DNA of 7,785 nucleotides from JAENVT01 sp031412355 (lineage in GTDB: Bacteria > Actinomycetota > Acidimicrobiia > Acidimicrobiales > Ilumatobacteraceae): the NCBI GenBank assembly GCA_031412355.1, contig JANOCR010000008.1, forward strand, positions 1-7,785, read 5' to 3'. The position numbers were made by a program, and so were the translations under genes. The notes under the pieces are model-generated. The model did no database searches, was not told where the DNA came from, and saw nothing but the letters and a program-made list of their open reading frames with translations. Shown piece by piece: positions 1 through 6,069 of this stretch (position 1 is its first letter; the number at the start of each line of letters is the position of its first letter).

Positions 1-111
1 GGTTGGGGGCGCGACTACGCCGACGTCGCACCGGTGAGGGGAGTGGTGTTCGGCTCACCTGCCACCCAGGAGTTGTCGGTAGCCGTCGATGTGTCGCGGA
101 TCAGCGACTGA
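1..111 (+). CDS. C-terminal end of a transglutaminase-like protein (partial, 5' end outside window)
   Basis: Frame 1 is open from the first base to a TGA at 109-111 and reads 36 residues beginning GWGRDYADVAPVRG and ending in VAVDVSRISD. The GRDYADVxPVRG block followed by a short beta-strand rich in alternating Val is what I recall at the end of bacterial transglutaminase-like proteins (the papain-fold family often found beside alpha-E and circularly permuted ATP-grasp proteins), just after the catalytic Asp of the Cys-His-Asp triad. The catalytic residues themselves would lie left of the window, so only the tail can be judged. The stop is 26 bases before the next gene on the same strand. The assignment rests on one short motif; a different beta-rich C-terminus cannot be excluded. 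Confidence 0.65.
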   Translation, partial: GWGRDYADVAPVRGVVFGSPATQELSVAVDVSRISD

Positions 112-123
112 CGTCGTCCCAGT

Positions 124-129
124 TACGAT
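124..129 (+). promoter_or_regulatory. Candidate -10 box (TACGAT) for the Mo oxidoreductase; leaderless-type spacing
   Basis: TACGAT fits the actinobacterial -10 pattern TANNNT and ends exactly 8 bases before the ATG at 138. No Shine-Dalgarno sequence is visible between them, so the transcript may begin at or next to the start codon. No good -35 box is seen at 16-18 bases upstream. Inference from pattern and spacing only. Confidence 0.35.
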
Positions 130-137
130 CCCTAGTC

Positions 138-2105
138 ATGGGGAACATCACTGCCTGCTCGCTCGATTGCCCGGACAGTTGCAGTCTGGAGGCGACCGTC
201 GAGGACGGCCGGCTCGTGGCCCTCGACGCAGCCGCAGACGCTGCGAACCCGGCAACGAACGGTTGGATCTGCGCCAAGGTCAAACACACCCCGCAACTCC
301 TCCACGGTCCCGACCGCGTCGTCAATCCCATGCGGCGCACCGGTCGCAAGGGTGATGGCGAGTTCGCCGAGATCACCTGGGACGACGCCCTCGACATGTT
401 CGCCGACCGCGTGGGCAAGGCAGTCGAGATGCACGGTTGGCAGTCGGTAGTGCCGTACCTGTACAGCTCGTCAGCGGGCAACATGGGGAGATCCGGCCTG
501 TCGCCGCTGGTGTGGGAGCACCTTGGCGCGGCGCGCACCGACATCACGATCTGCGCGGCGACCGTCGGTGAGGCGTGGGACCGCACGTATGGGTCGATGG
601 CGTCTGCCGATCCACAGGATCTGCAGCACAGCGATCTGATCGTCGTGTGGGGCGCCAATCCCAACGTCTCGCACCCGCACCTGTCGCCGGTGATCGAGGA
701 GAGGCGTCGTGCGGGTGCGACGTTGATCGTCGTCGATCCGCGGCGAACGCCGATTGCCGACCGTGCCGACCTGCACCTGGCGGTTCGGCCCGGCACCGAC
801 GGCGTGCTGGCCATGGCGATCGGCGCGTTGCTGCAGCGCAACGGTCATGTCGATCGGGCGTTCATCGAACGCTGGGTCGACGGTGCCGACCAGTACCTCG
901 CCGCGTGCGAGCAGTGGACGGTGCAACGCGCCGCCGACGTGTGCGGTGTCGATGGTGCAGACATCGAGCGGTTCGCCGAGCTGTACGGCACGATTCGCCC
1001 GGCGATGTTGCGTGTCGGTTGGGGGCAAGAGAGAAACCGCAACGGCGGGTCTGCGAGTCGTGCTGTGTTCGCCTTGCCGGCGCTGGCCGGGCAGTTCGGA
1101 ACACCGGGGTCGGGCGTGTTCAACTCGATCAGCGGCGGCACGGGGTTCCAGGCCGACGCCATTCGGCGTGGCATTGTCGGCGACGCACCGGTGCCTCAGC
1201 GGCGAGCGATCAACATGAACCGTCTCGGCCGCATCTTGGCCGGCGACGAGGACGGACGCGTCGAGGTGCTGTTCGTGCAGGGATCGAACCCGGCGGCGAC
1301 GTGTCCCGAGCAGGCCATCGTCTTGCAGGGCCTGGCCCGTGACGACCTGTTCACGGTGGTGCACGACCTCACGATGACCGACACCGCCCGCTATGCGGAT
1401 CTGGTGTTGCCCTGTACGTCGCAGTTCGAGGTCGACGAGGTGGTCGGGAGCTACGGCTCGTTCGTCCTGCAATCGGCGCCCGCAGTCATTCCGCGTGTCG
1501 GCCAGAGTCGCACCAACGACGAGGTCAGCGTCGGCGTCGGCATCCGCCTCGGCCTCGACCCGCAACAATGGGATCCGAGCCCCGAACGCGTCCGTCGCCT
1601 GGCGTTGGGGGACCAGGTGCTGCCGTTCACGACGCGACCCGATGGCCGCACAGTTCAGTTCCGCGACGTGGATCCGGGTCGAAAGGTGCAGCTGGTGTTC
1701 GATGCGGACGGTGTCGACCCGCTGCCGGAGTACCGGGCCATCGACCGGCCCGACCTCCCGATCACACTGATCACGCCGGCCACCAGTCGCACGACCAGTT
1801 CGATGTTCGGCAACATCGCCCCCGCCAGCGGCGATGTGCACCTGTATCCATCGGATGCCGAGGCCAGGGGATTGGCCGCCGGTGACCGCGCCCAGATCAC
1901 CGACGGCCGCCACACAATCGAAGCTGTCGTCGCCATCGACACGACCCTGCGGCCAGGTCTCGCCACCATGCCGAAGGGAATGTGGCGTCGCGACGGGCAC
2001 AACGGCTTCACCGCAAACGTGTTTGCACCCGATCACCTTGCGGATCTCGCCGGTGGAGCCAGCTTCAACGACGCCCGCGTCGAGGTGTCAGCCACCGCCC
2101 CGTAG
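138..2105 (+). CDS. Molybdopterin (bis-MGD) oxidoreductase with N-terminal [4Fe-4S] domain, catalytic subunit, substrate unknown
   Basis: A 655-residue member of the DMSO-reductase/formate-dehydrogenase superfamily (COG0243 type). Residues 1-55 carry a [4Fe-4S] cysteine set, C7-x3-C11-x3-C15-x29-C45, inside CSLDCPDSC and WICAKV. The large central part shows cofactor-cradle motifs GANP (172-175), WGQERN (295-300) and GSNP (382-385). The C-terminal dinucleotide-binding domain starts about residue 540 with ITLITPATSR. Cys139 (in TICAATVGEAW) sits where NapA has its Cys and FdhF its selenocysteine, so it is the candidate Mo ligand. There is no Tat signal, so it should be cytoplasmic. The ATG at 138 is chosen because family homology begins within a few residues of it and the preceding gene ends at 111; the frame is open further left without family-like sequence. 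No electron-transfer subunit or cofactor gene adjoins it. Formate dehydrogenase-like, assimilatory reductase-like or thiosulfate/polysulfide reductase-like roles are all possible; the reaction cannot be read from sequence. Confidence 0.9.
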   Translation: MGNITACSLDCPDSCSLEATVEDGRLVALDAAADAANPATNGWICAKVKHTPQLLHGPDRVVNPMRRTGRKGDGEFAEITWDDALDMFADRVGKAVEMHGWQSVVPYLYSSSAGNMGRSGLSPLVWEHLGAARTDITICAATVGEAWDRTYGSMASADPQDLQHSDLIVVWGANPNVSHPHLSPVIEERRRAGATLIVVDPRRTPIADRADLHLAVRPGTDGVLAMAIGALLQRNGHVDRAFIERWVDGADQYLAACEQWTVQRAADVCGVDGADIERFAELYGTIRPAMLRVGWGQERNRNGGSASRAVFALPALAGQFGTPGSGVFNSISGGTGFQADAIRRGIVGDAPVPQRRAINMNRLGRILAGDEDGRVEVLFVQGSNPAATCPEQAIVLQGLARDDLFTVVHDLTMTDTARYADLVLPCTSQFEVDEVVGSYGSFVLQSAPAVIPRVGQSRTNDEVSVGVGIRLGLDPQQWDPSPERVRRLALGDQVLPFTTRPDGRTVQFRDVDPGRKVQLVFDADGVDPLPEYRAIDRPDLPITLITPATSRTTSSMFGNIAPASGDVHLYPSDAEARGLAAGDRAQITDGRHTIEAVVAIDTTLRPGLATMPKGMWRRDGHNGFTANVFAPDHLADLAGGASFNDARVEVSATAP

Positions 2106-2152
2106 CGTTTGACGACTGCGGCCCCGTATGGGGGCGCCAGCTCACAAACGCT
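2104..2152 (+). terminator. 49-nt imperfect palindrome / long hairpin at the end of the Mo oxidoreductase gene, possible terminator
   Basis: The arms AGCGTTTG (2104-2111) and CAAACGCT (2145-2152) are perfect 8-bp inverted repeats. On the same symmetry axis, CTG (2116-2118) pairs with CAG (2138-2140) and GCCCC (2121-2125) pairs with GGGGC (2131-2135) around a GTATG loop. The structure starts on the last two bases of the TAG stop. No T-tract follows, so a classical intrinsic terminator is not shown; U-tract-less hairpins, a regulatory RNA structure, a protein-binding palindrome or a dispersed intergenic repeat are alternatives. Confidence 0.4.
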
Positions 2153-2172
2153 GTGATGTGGGGTTGGATGTG

Positions 2173-2178
2173 TAGCCT
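2173..2178 (+). promoter_or_regulatory. Candidate -10 box (TAGCCT) for ribokinase; leaderless-type spacing
   Basis: TAGCCT matches TANNNT and, like the box before the Mo oxidoreductase, ends 8 bases before the start codon (ATG 2187). A weak -35-like CTGTGA lies at 2151-2156, 16 bases upstream, on the right arm of the palindrome. No Shine-Dalgarno sequence is present. This suggests ribokinase has its own promoter and a leaderless or near-leaderless mRNA. Confidence 0.35.
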
Positions 2179-2186
2179 CCGCGACG

Positions 2187-3131
2187 ATGAACCAGCTTCA
2201 GTCGGGCGCGATCGTGGTCGTTGTGGGTGCGGTGAACGTCGACCTCGTGGTCGTGGCGCCGCGACTTCCGGGGCCCGGTGAGACCGTGGTCGGCGGGGGA
2301 TTGCAGACCTTCGGTGGGGGCAAGGGTGCCAACGCCGCAGTTGCGGCTGCGCGCGCAGGCGCGACCGTGCATCTGATCGGTGCCGTCGGCGACGACGACA
2401 CCGGCGCTGCGGCCCTGGCCGAACTGGTCGCCGAGGGGATCGACGTCAGCGATGTGGCGGTGCTGGCGGGCGAGTCGACCGGGGTGGCCCTGATCGTGGT
2501 CGACGACAACGGCGAGAACCAGATTGCGGTGGGTGCCGGCGCCAACGCAGCCGTCACAGCGGAGCACGTGCGGCGCTGCTTGGGTGCGCTGGTGGCATCG
2601 GCCGGATGTGTACTGGTCAGCACCGAGATCCCGGGCGCTGCAGTGGCAGCGGCGGTCGAGGAATCGGCCGCAGCCGGGGTCGTGTGCGTCTTGAATCCTG
2701 CGCCGGTGCTGCCGATCGTTGCCGAGCTGCTCGAGCTGGGACCGATACTGACTCCGAATGACACCGAGTTGCGTGATTTGACCGCGCTGTTGGGCGAACC
2801 GAGTGAATCGGCCGTCGACGATGCCGCCAAGGTCGTACGCCGGAGCCATGGCGCCGTGGTTGTCACGCAGGGAGGAGACGGGGTGTTGGTCGTCACCGAC
2901 GACCTGGTGGCCCGGCAGGTGCCGGCTCTACCGGTCGCGGTACGCGACACGACGGGAGCCGGCGACACTTTCAACGGCGTGCTGGCGTGTCGGCTGGCTG
3001 CCGGTGACGAACTGCTGGTCGCCGTGCCCGTCGCCGTTGCCGCTGCGGCACTGTCGGTCACTCAGGTCGGTGCAAGGGGTGGCATGCCGACAGCAGGGGA
3101 GATCGCAGCCGTTTCTAGCCACCGTGACTAG
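2187..3131 (+). CDS. rbsK: Ribokinase (PfkB family carbohydrate kinase)
   Basis: A 314-residue protein, close to the roughly 310 usual for ribokinase, which phosphorylates D-ribose to ribose-5-phosphate in the cytoplasm and feeds the pentose phosphate pathway. The N-terminal strand ends in GAVNVDL, where N17 and D19 match the ribose-contacting Asn/Asp of known ribokinases. PfkB signature 1 is GGGKGAN (43-49). PfkB signature 2 is DTTGAGDTF (254-262), with D260 as the catalytic base and GAG as the anion hole. LNPAP and LTPNDTE in the middle and VVTQGGDGV near residue 230 are further family landmarks. The ATG at 2187 leaves a normal short N-terminus. No ribose transporter, rbsD or LacI-type regulator adjoins it, so it is an orphan kinase. 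Another PfkB sugar or nucleoside substrate is possible, but the motif set is ribokinase-like. Confidence 0.9.
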   Translation: MNQLQSGAIVVVVGAVNVDLVVVAPRLPGPGETVVGGGLQTFGGGKGANAAVAAARAGATVHLIGAVGDDDTGAAALAELVAEGIDVSDVAVLAGESTGVALIVVDDNGENQIAVGAGANAAVTAEHVRRCLGALVASAGCVLVSTEIPGAAVAAAVEESAAAGVVCVLNPAPVLPIVAELLELGPILTPNDTELRDLTALLGEPSESAVDDAAKVVRRSHGAVVVTQGGDGVLVVTDDLVARQVPALPVAVRDTTGAGDTFNGVLACRLAAGDELLVAVPVAVAAAALSVTQVGARGGMPTAGEIAAVSSHRD

Positions 3132-3176
3132 AGGCACCAACGGCAACGGCCCGAGATCGACGCGCCTTGGCTCGGC

Positions 3177-3458
3177 ATGGCACTCGACTGGTTCCCGCCG
3201 GCCTCGTTCGCTCGGATCGACCCTCCCGCAGGCGGCATAAGCATCAGCTACACGATCCATGTGCACCGCACCATGGCGCAACTGGGCAACGACGACTGGC
3301 TCGGCGGTGTGTTTCAAGCCGACATCAGCGCAGGCGGCATCGCCCTAGAGAAGGGTGTCATCGTCGATCCTGCCGGCCGGGTGCTGGCCGAGTCGTTCCA
3401 CACTCGATGGACCGCGGGCCCGGACCAGTTGTCAGGCCGCCAGACGCGCGAGGGTTGA
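3177..3458 (+). pseudogene. C-terminal half of an acyl-CoA thioesterase (5'-truncated remnant)
   Basis: An ATG-to-TGA reading frame of 93 residues containing ISYTIHVHRTM and AGGIALEKGVIVDPAGRVLAESFHTRW. This is the pattern of the second hot-dog domain of TesB-like acyl-CoA thioesterases: an HxHR strand, a glycine turn, then a D-x-x-GRxLAES strand. Full-length relatives have two hot-dog domains and about 260-290 residues, so the first domain is missing. Family-like sequence continues in frame upstream of the ATG (from about 3153, DAPWLGMALDWFPP) back to the ribokinase stop at 3129-3131, which shares this frame. No start codon or Shine-Dalgarno sequence supports the ATG. The simplest reading is a gene that lost its 5' half in a deletion joined to the end of ribokinase. 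A short functional single-domain protein is the alternative. Confidence 0.6.
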
Positions 3459-3512
3459 GGCGTGTAGCGGTTTGCCCTCTGTTGCATTGGGGTACCGGTC
3501 TGGCTGAGAAAC

Positions 3513-3517
3513 GGAGG
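3513..3517 (+). promoter_or_regulatory. Ribosome binding site GGAGG of the lipid kinase
   Basis: GGAGG lies 5 bases before ATG 3523 and only 2 bases before the in-frame GTG at 3520, so it decides for the ATG. It is the clearest Shine-Dalgarno sequence in the left half and contrasts with the leaderless-looking starts of the two upstream genes. I see no convincing -10/-35 pair in 3459-3512. Confidence 0.7.
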
Positions 3518-3522
3518 CTGTG

Positions 3523-4401
3523 ATGTCCAAGGTCGCTGTCGTTGCGAACACGAAGAAGATTGCCAAGAAAGATGCTCGTCACTTGAGGGGAGCGCTGGCC
3601 GAGGCGGGTTTCGACGACGTCTACTGGATCGACACCGTCAAGGGTTCGGAGTCCAAGGCCGCGGCGGCCAAGGCCGTGAAGCGTGGTGCCAACACAGTTG
3701 TCGTGTGTGGTGGCGATGGCAGCGTGCGTTCGGCGTCCGAGGCGCTGGTCGGCACCTCGACAGGATTGGCAGTGGTTCCCAGTGGGACCGCCAACCTCTT
3801 TGTGTCCAGCCTTGATCTGCCGACCGACATTGAAGAGATCGTCGAACTGGTCGTGCGAGGTGATCGCCGAAGCGTTGACACGGGCCTCTGCAACGGACAG
3901 ACGTTCAACGTGATGGCCGGTACGGGTTTCGATGTCGGCATGCTCGATGGGGCTGAGGACGCCAAGGAGCGTCTCGGGACCTTGGCCTACGTCCGCGCAG
4001 GCGTCCACGAGGCTCGGCATCGCAAGATGTTCGAAGTCGCCGTCGAGGTCGACGGGAACGAGTTCTACAAAGGCCCTGCCAGTTGTGTGATCGTCGGGAA
4101 CACCGGGTCGTTGAAGGGTGGTGTCGAGGCCTTTCCCGATGCGACTTCGACCGACGGCCTGCTGCATGTCGCGGTGGTCAGCTCCGTGGGGATGCGCGAG
4201 TGGGCCAGCCTGATGGTCAGCGCTGTCATGCGCAGGCAGGAGCATTCCAATCACGCAGAGATCGGAGAAGGCACATCAATCACGGTGTCGTTCGATGGAA
4301 AGCGCCGCTTCGAACTGGACGGCGGTGTGAAGGGCAAGTCGAAGAAGCTCAAGTTCGAGGTGTGCCCGCGGTCGCTGGCGGTCTGTGCCCCAGCGCCCTG
4401 A
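3523..4401 (+). CDS. Diacylglycerol kinase family lipid kinase (DAGKc/YegS-like)
   Basis: A 292-residue soluble protein of the diacylglycerol/sphingosine/YegS kinase family, which transfers the ATP gamma-phosphate to a lipid hydroxyl at the inner face of the membrane; diacylglycerol to phosphatidic acid is the likeliest reaction. The nucleotide-binding GGDGS (63-67) and PSGTAN (86-91) signatures of the catalytic domain are intact. A Lys/Arg-rich N-terminus and the C-terminal beta-sandwich (GTGFDVGMLDGAED, then FELDGG near the end) follow in the usual order, and the length is normal. Start choice is ATG 3523 behind GGAGG rather than GTG 3520. The gene ends inside the 3' end of the oppositely oriented PAP2 gene (53-bp overlap). 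Its phosphatase neighbours catalyse the opposite reaction type. The lipid substrate (diacylglycerol, undecaprenol or another) cannot be fixed from sequence. Confidence 0.88.
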   Translation: MSKVAVVANTKKIAKKDARHLRGALAEAGFDDVYWIDTVKGSESKAAAAKAVKRGANTVVVCGGDGSVRSASEALVGTSTGLAVVPSGTANLFVSSLDLPTDIEEIVELVVRGDRRSVDTGLCNGQTFNVMAGTGFDVGMLDGAEDAKERLGTLAYVRAGVHEARHRKMFEVAVEVDGNEFYKGPASCVIVGNTGSLKGGVEAFPDATSTDGLLHVAVVSSVGMREWASLMVSAVMRRQEHSNHAEIGEGTSITVSFDGKRRFELDGGVKGKSKKLKFEVCPRSLAVCAPAP

Positions 4402-5248
4402 CTTGCGGGTGATCGGCGACAGGATCGCCGAGGCGTTGGGCACGCCCGCCGAAGATGATGGCGACGATCGTGAACCAACCCCAGCCCATGGCGAGCCCGG
4501 CGACGACGTCGCTGAGCCAATGGACACCCAAGAGCGCCCGGCTGGTGGCAACGGAAACGGCAATCAGAGCGGCCCCGCCGGCAAGGAGTGCACGGACCAG
4601 GCGCGAACGATCCCGGCCGAGTACGAGAGCGATTGCAGACCAGCACGCTGCTGCCGCGACCGTGTGTCCTGACGGGAATGAGTAACCGTGGGCAGGGACC
4701 AGCCGCAGGACCGACGGGCGTTCGCGTCCGACAACGATCTTGAGGAGGTTGTTTAGCAGCAGTTCCCCGATGCCGACCGCAGCAACGAACGCGAACACCT
4801 CGCGGCTGCGGCGCCGTAGGAAGTCGGCAGTGCCCGCGAGGATCAGCGACGCAAACACCACGTACGTACTGCCGAGCTGCGTGATCCATTTCATGGCATG
4901 CGCCGTGGCCGTGTTGCTGTTGCGCGACCCCCATGCGGCAACAGATCGATCTGCTGCAGCCAACCCGCTGTGGTTGTCGATCATGTCGAGCAGGGCACCG
5001 ACGACGATCGCAACCACAAGGAGCACCGTGATGCTCGCCGTGAGCAGAAAGCCTCCAGCAGTCTTTCGATCCACCCGCTCGCGGAGGAACCTGGTGATTC
5101 GTGGGTGACGCCACAGCGAACGACGGACTGCTCGCTGCTCGACAGCCGGATCTATGAGATCGACTTGGATCCGCTTCGAGGCTGACAGGCCAAATGACAC
5201 CAGCGCGGCGCAAATGCCACAGACGAGAACGATGATCGGCAGACTCAC
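4349..5248 (-). CDS. PAP2-family membrane phosphatase with complete catalytic motifs
   Basis: A 299-residue polytopic protein of the PAP2 (type 2 phosphatidic acid phosphatase) superfamily, which dephosphorylates phosphatidic acid, isoprenoid (pyro)phosphates or related lipids at the membrane. All three motifs are present: K170-x6-RP (177-178), P192-S-G-H195, and S236-R-x5-H243-x3-D247; H195 and H243 are the expected general-acid and nucleophile histidines. Hydrophobic spans are at about 3-21, 66-88, 127-140, 152-169, 196-211, 217-234 and 248-267. The charged stretch 22-65 is longer than in the shortest family members. The start is GTG 5248: it is the first usable start after in-frame TGA 5252-5254 and lies 7 bases past the stop of the upstream PAP2 gene, so the two are probably cotranscribed and translationally coupled, without a visible Shine-Dalgarno sequence. 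The last 17 codons and the stop overlap the lipid kinase gene on the other strand. Confidence 0.88.
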   Translation of the reverse strand: MSLPIIVLVCGICAALVSFGLSASKRIQVDLIDPAVEQRAVRRSLWRHPRITRFLRERVDRKTAGGFLLTASITVLLVVAIVVGALLDMIDNHSGLAAADRSVAAWGSRNSNTATAHAMKWITQLGSTYVVFASLILAGTADFLRRRSREVFAFVAAVGIGELLLNNLLKIVVGRERPSVLRLVPAHGYSFPSGHTVAAAACWSAIALVLGRDRSRLVRALLAGGAALIAVSVATSRALLGVHWLSDVVAGLAMGWGWFTIVAIIFGGRAQRLGDPVADHPQVRALGHRPPATAGTPRT

Positions 5249-5255
5249 GGCTCAG

Positions 5256-5993
5256 TCACGTCGACGCATGAGCCAGGTTGGTCACCTGTTCGGACTCGTC
5301 GCTACGCACTTGCCGTTGCTGCCTTTCGGCGGCGCGACGCAGCACGACGGCGGTCGCAAGGACCGAGGCCCCGCCAAGTAACGCTCCGAAGACGACGTCG
5401 CTCAAGAAATGCATGCCGCGGTACATGCGGGCGAGGCCTACACATACGGGCACAAACACACCCAGAATCACCGCGAGCGCGCGGATCCAGCGACGACGGG
5501 TGTGCCAGAACACGACCACGACGATCGCTGAGTAGGCGACGGCCGCGGCGACGTGCCCTGATGGAAAGCTGGAGTTGACCGGCGACTCTTCGAGACGTGG
5601 TACGTCGGGCCGGGGCCGGCCGACCAGGGTGGTGATGGTGATGAAGCACAGCGCCTCGAGCACAAGGGAAACGACCACTACCAGCGGCTCCAACCATCGC
5701 CGCCAAACCATCAGCATGGCGACCGCGATGATCGCAGTGACGACTATCTTCACGAGCGTATCGGACAGCATCGAACCGACATATGACAACGAGTTCAAGC
5801 CGTCCGTACGCCCGTCAGCGAACCACTCGGCGACCGACTGATCGCTTCGCACGATCCAGGAATCCTTGAATGGGCTAGTCAGCGCCCAACCAACGACGAA
5901 CCATACGGCAGTGAACGCGATGTACAGCGCAGCGAGTACCTTCGCCTCGTGTTTGCCGATGAGCCACGTGTCACGAATTCGCTGATTGGACAT
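5256..5993 (-). CDS. PAP2-family membrane phosphatase, diverged motifs
   Basis: A 245-residue membrane protein of the PAP2 superfamily and first gene of the two-gene minus-strand unit. PSGH is intact at 144-147 (in SSFPSGHVAAAVAY) and the C-terminal motif reads A188-R-x5-H195-x3-D199, with Ala where Ser is usual. The first motif keeps GRPRP (125-129), but Thr121 stands where the classical Lys is expected. Both catalytic histidines and the Asp remain, so it is probably active; the same VGRPRPD form occurs, as I recall, in many actinobacterial homologues. Hydrophobic spans are about 19-38, 81-97, 102-124, 147-163, 170-188 and 198-218, and the tail is charged. The ATG at 5993 is chosen over an in-frame start at 6095, which would run 26 bases into the divergent gene and add a non-family leader. 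Substrate (phosphatidic acid, undecaprenyl pyrophosphate or another lipid phosphate) is unknown. Confidence 0.87.
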   Translation of the reverse strand: MSNQRIRDTWLIGKHEAKVLAALYIAFTAVWFVVGWALTSPFKDSWIVRSDQSVAEWFADGRTDGLNSLSYVGSMLSDTLVKIVVTAIIAVAMLMVWRRWLEPLVVVVSLVLEALCFITITTLVGRPRPDVPRLEESPVNSSFPSGHVAAAVAYSAIVVVVFWHTRRRWIRALAVILGVFVPVCVGLARMYRGMHFLSDVVFGALLGGASVLATAVVLRRAAERQQRQVRSDESEQVTNLAHAST

Positions 5994-5999
5994 TACGCA

Positions 6000-6026
6000 C
6001 GAATACCCGCACGGGCGGCTGACCAA
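6000..6026 (-). promoter_or_regulatory. Candidate promoter for the PAP2 pair (minus strand)
   Basis: Read on the minus strand, TTGGTC (6021-6026) and TATTCG (6000-6005) are separated by 15 bases, and the latter ends 6 bases before ATG 5993. The -10 match is imperfect and the spacer short, so this is a weak call. If real, the mRNA would again be nearly leaderless. Its -35 overlaps the candidate -35 of the divergent gene. Confidence 0.22.
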
Positions 6027-6046
6027 ACGGGCGGCGCGGCTAGCCT
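6019..6046 (+). promoter_or_regulatory. Candidate promoter for the PhoD-like gene (plus strand)
   Basis: CTGACC (6019-6024) and TAGCCT (6041-6046) are separated by 16 bases, a sigma-70-like arrangement. TAGCCT is the same hexamer proposed for ribokinase. Transcription would start near 6053-6055, giving a leader of about 15 bases that still contains the ribosome binding site. Pattern-based inference. Confidence 0.35.
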
Positions 6047-6058
6047 TCTCCATCGAAT

Positions 6059-6065
6059 GAGGGGG
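6059..6065 (+). promoter_or_regulatory. Ribosome binding site of the PhoD-like gene
   Basis: A GAGGGGG run ends 4 bases before the GTG at 6070. It supports this GTG rather than the in-frame ATG at 6094 (residue 9), which would cut into the first beta-strand of the N-terminal domain. Confidence 0.65.
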
Positions 6066-6069
6066 ACCC

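Noticed and set aside
3..137. N-terminal extension of the Mo oxidoreductase to the window edge in the same open frame
   Set aside because: The 45 extra residues are Arg/Gly/Ser-rich and unlike the family; the stretch is explained by the C-terminus of another gene in frame 1, and homology starts right after ATG 138.
1525..1560. Short GTCGGCGTCGGC-type repeat inside the Mo oxidoreductase
   Set aside because: Encodes a Gly-Val run within a conserved open frame and is explained by codon bias rather than by a repeat element.
471..2036. 521-residue minus-strand open frame opposite the Mo oxidoreductase
   Set aside because: Low-complexity Arg/His/Asp-rich translation with no motif; it mirrors the codon bias of the real plus-strand gene, as is usual in high-GC DNA.
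2198..3061. 287-residue minus-strand open frame opposite ribokinase
   Set aside because: Ser/Thr/Ala/Pro-rich shadow translation without any recognisable fold or start signal, over a ribokinase with all motifs intact.
3520..3522. GTG start for the lipid kinase
   Set aside because: Only 2 bases from GGAGG; ATG 3523 has proper 5-base spacing.
3358..4254. 298-residue minus-strand open frame across the thioesterase end and lipid kinase
   Set aside because: No motif, atypical composition, and fully covered by plus-strand genes with clear signatures.
4251..5213. 320-residue minus-strand open frame overlapping the first PAP2 gene in another frame
   Set aside because: Cys/Arg/Pro-rich shadow; the competing frame carries all three PAP2 motifs and membrane spans.
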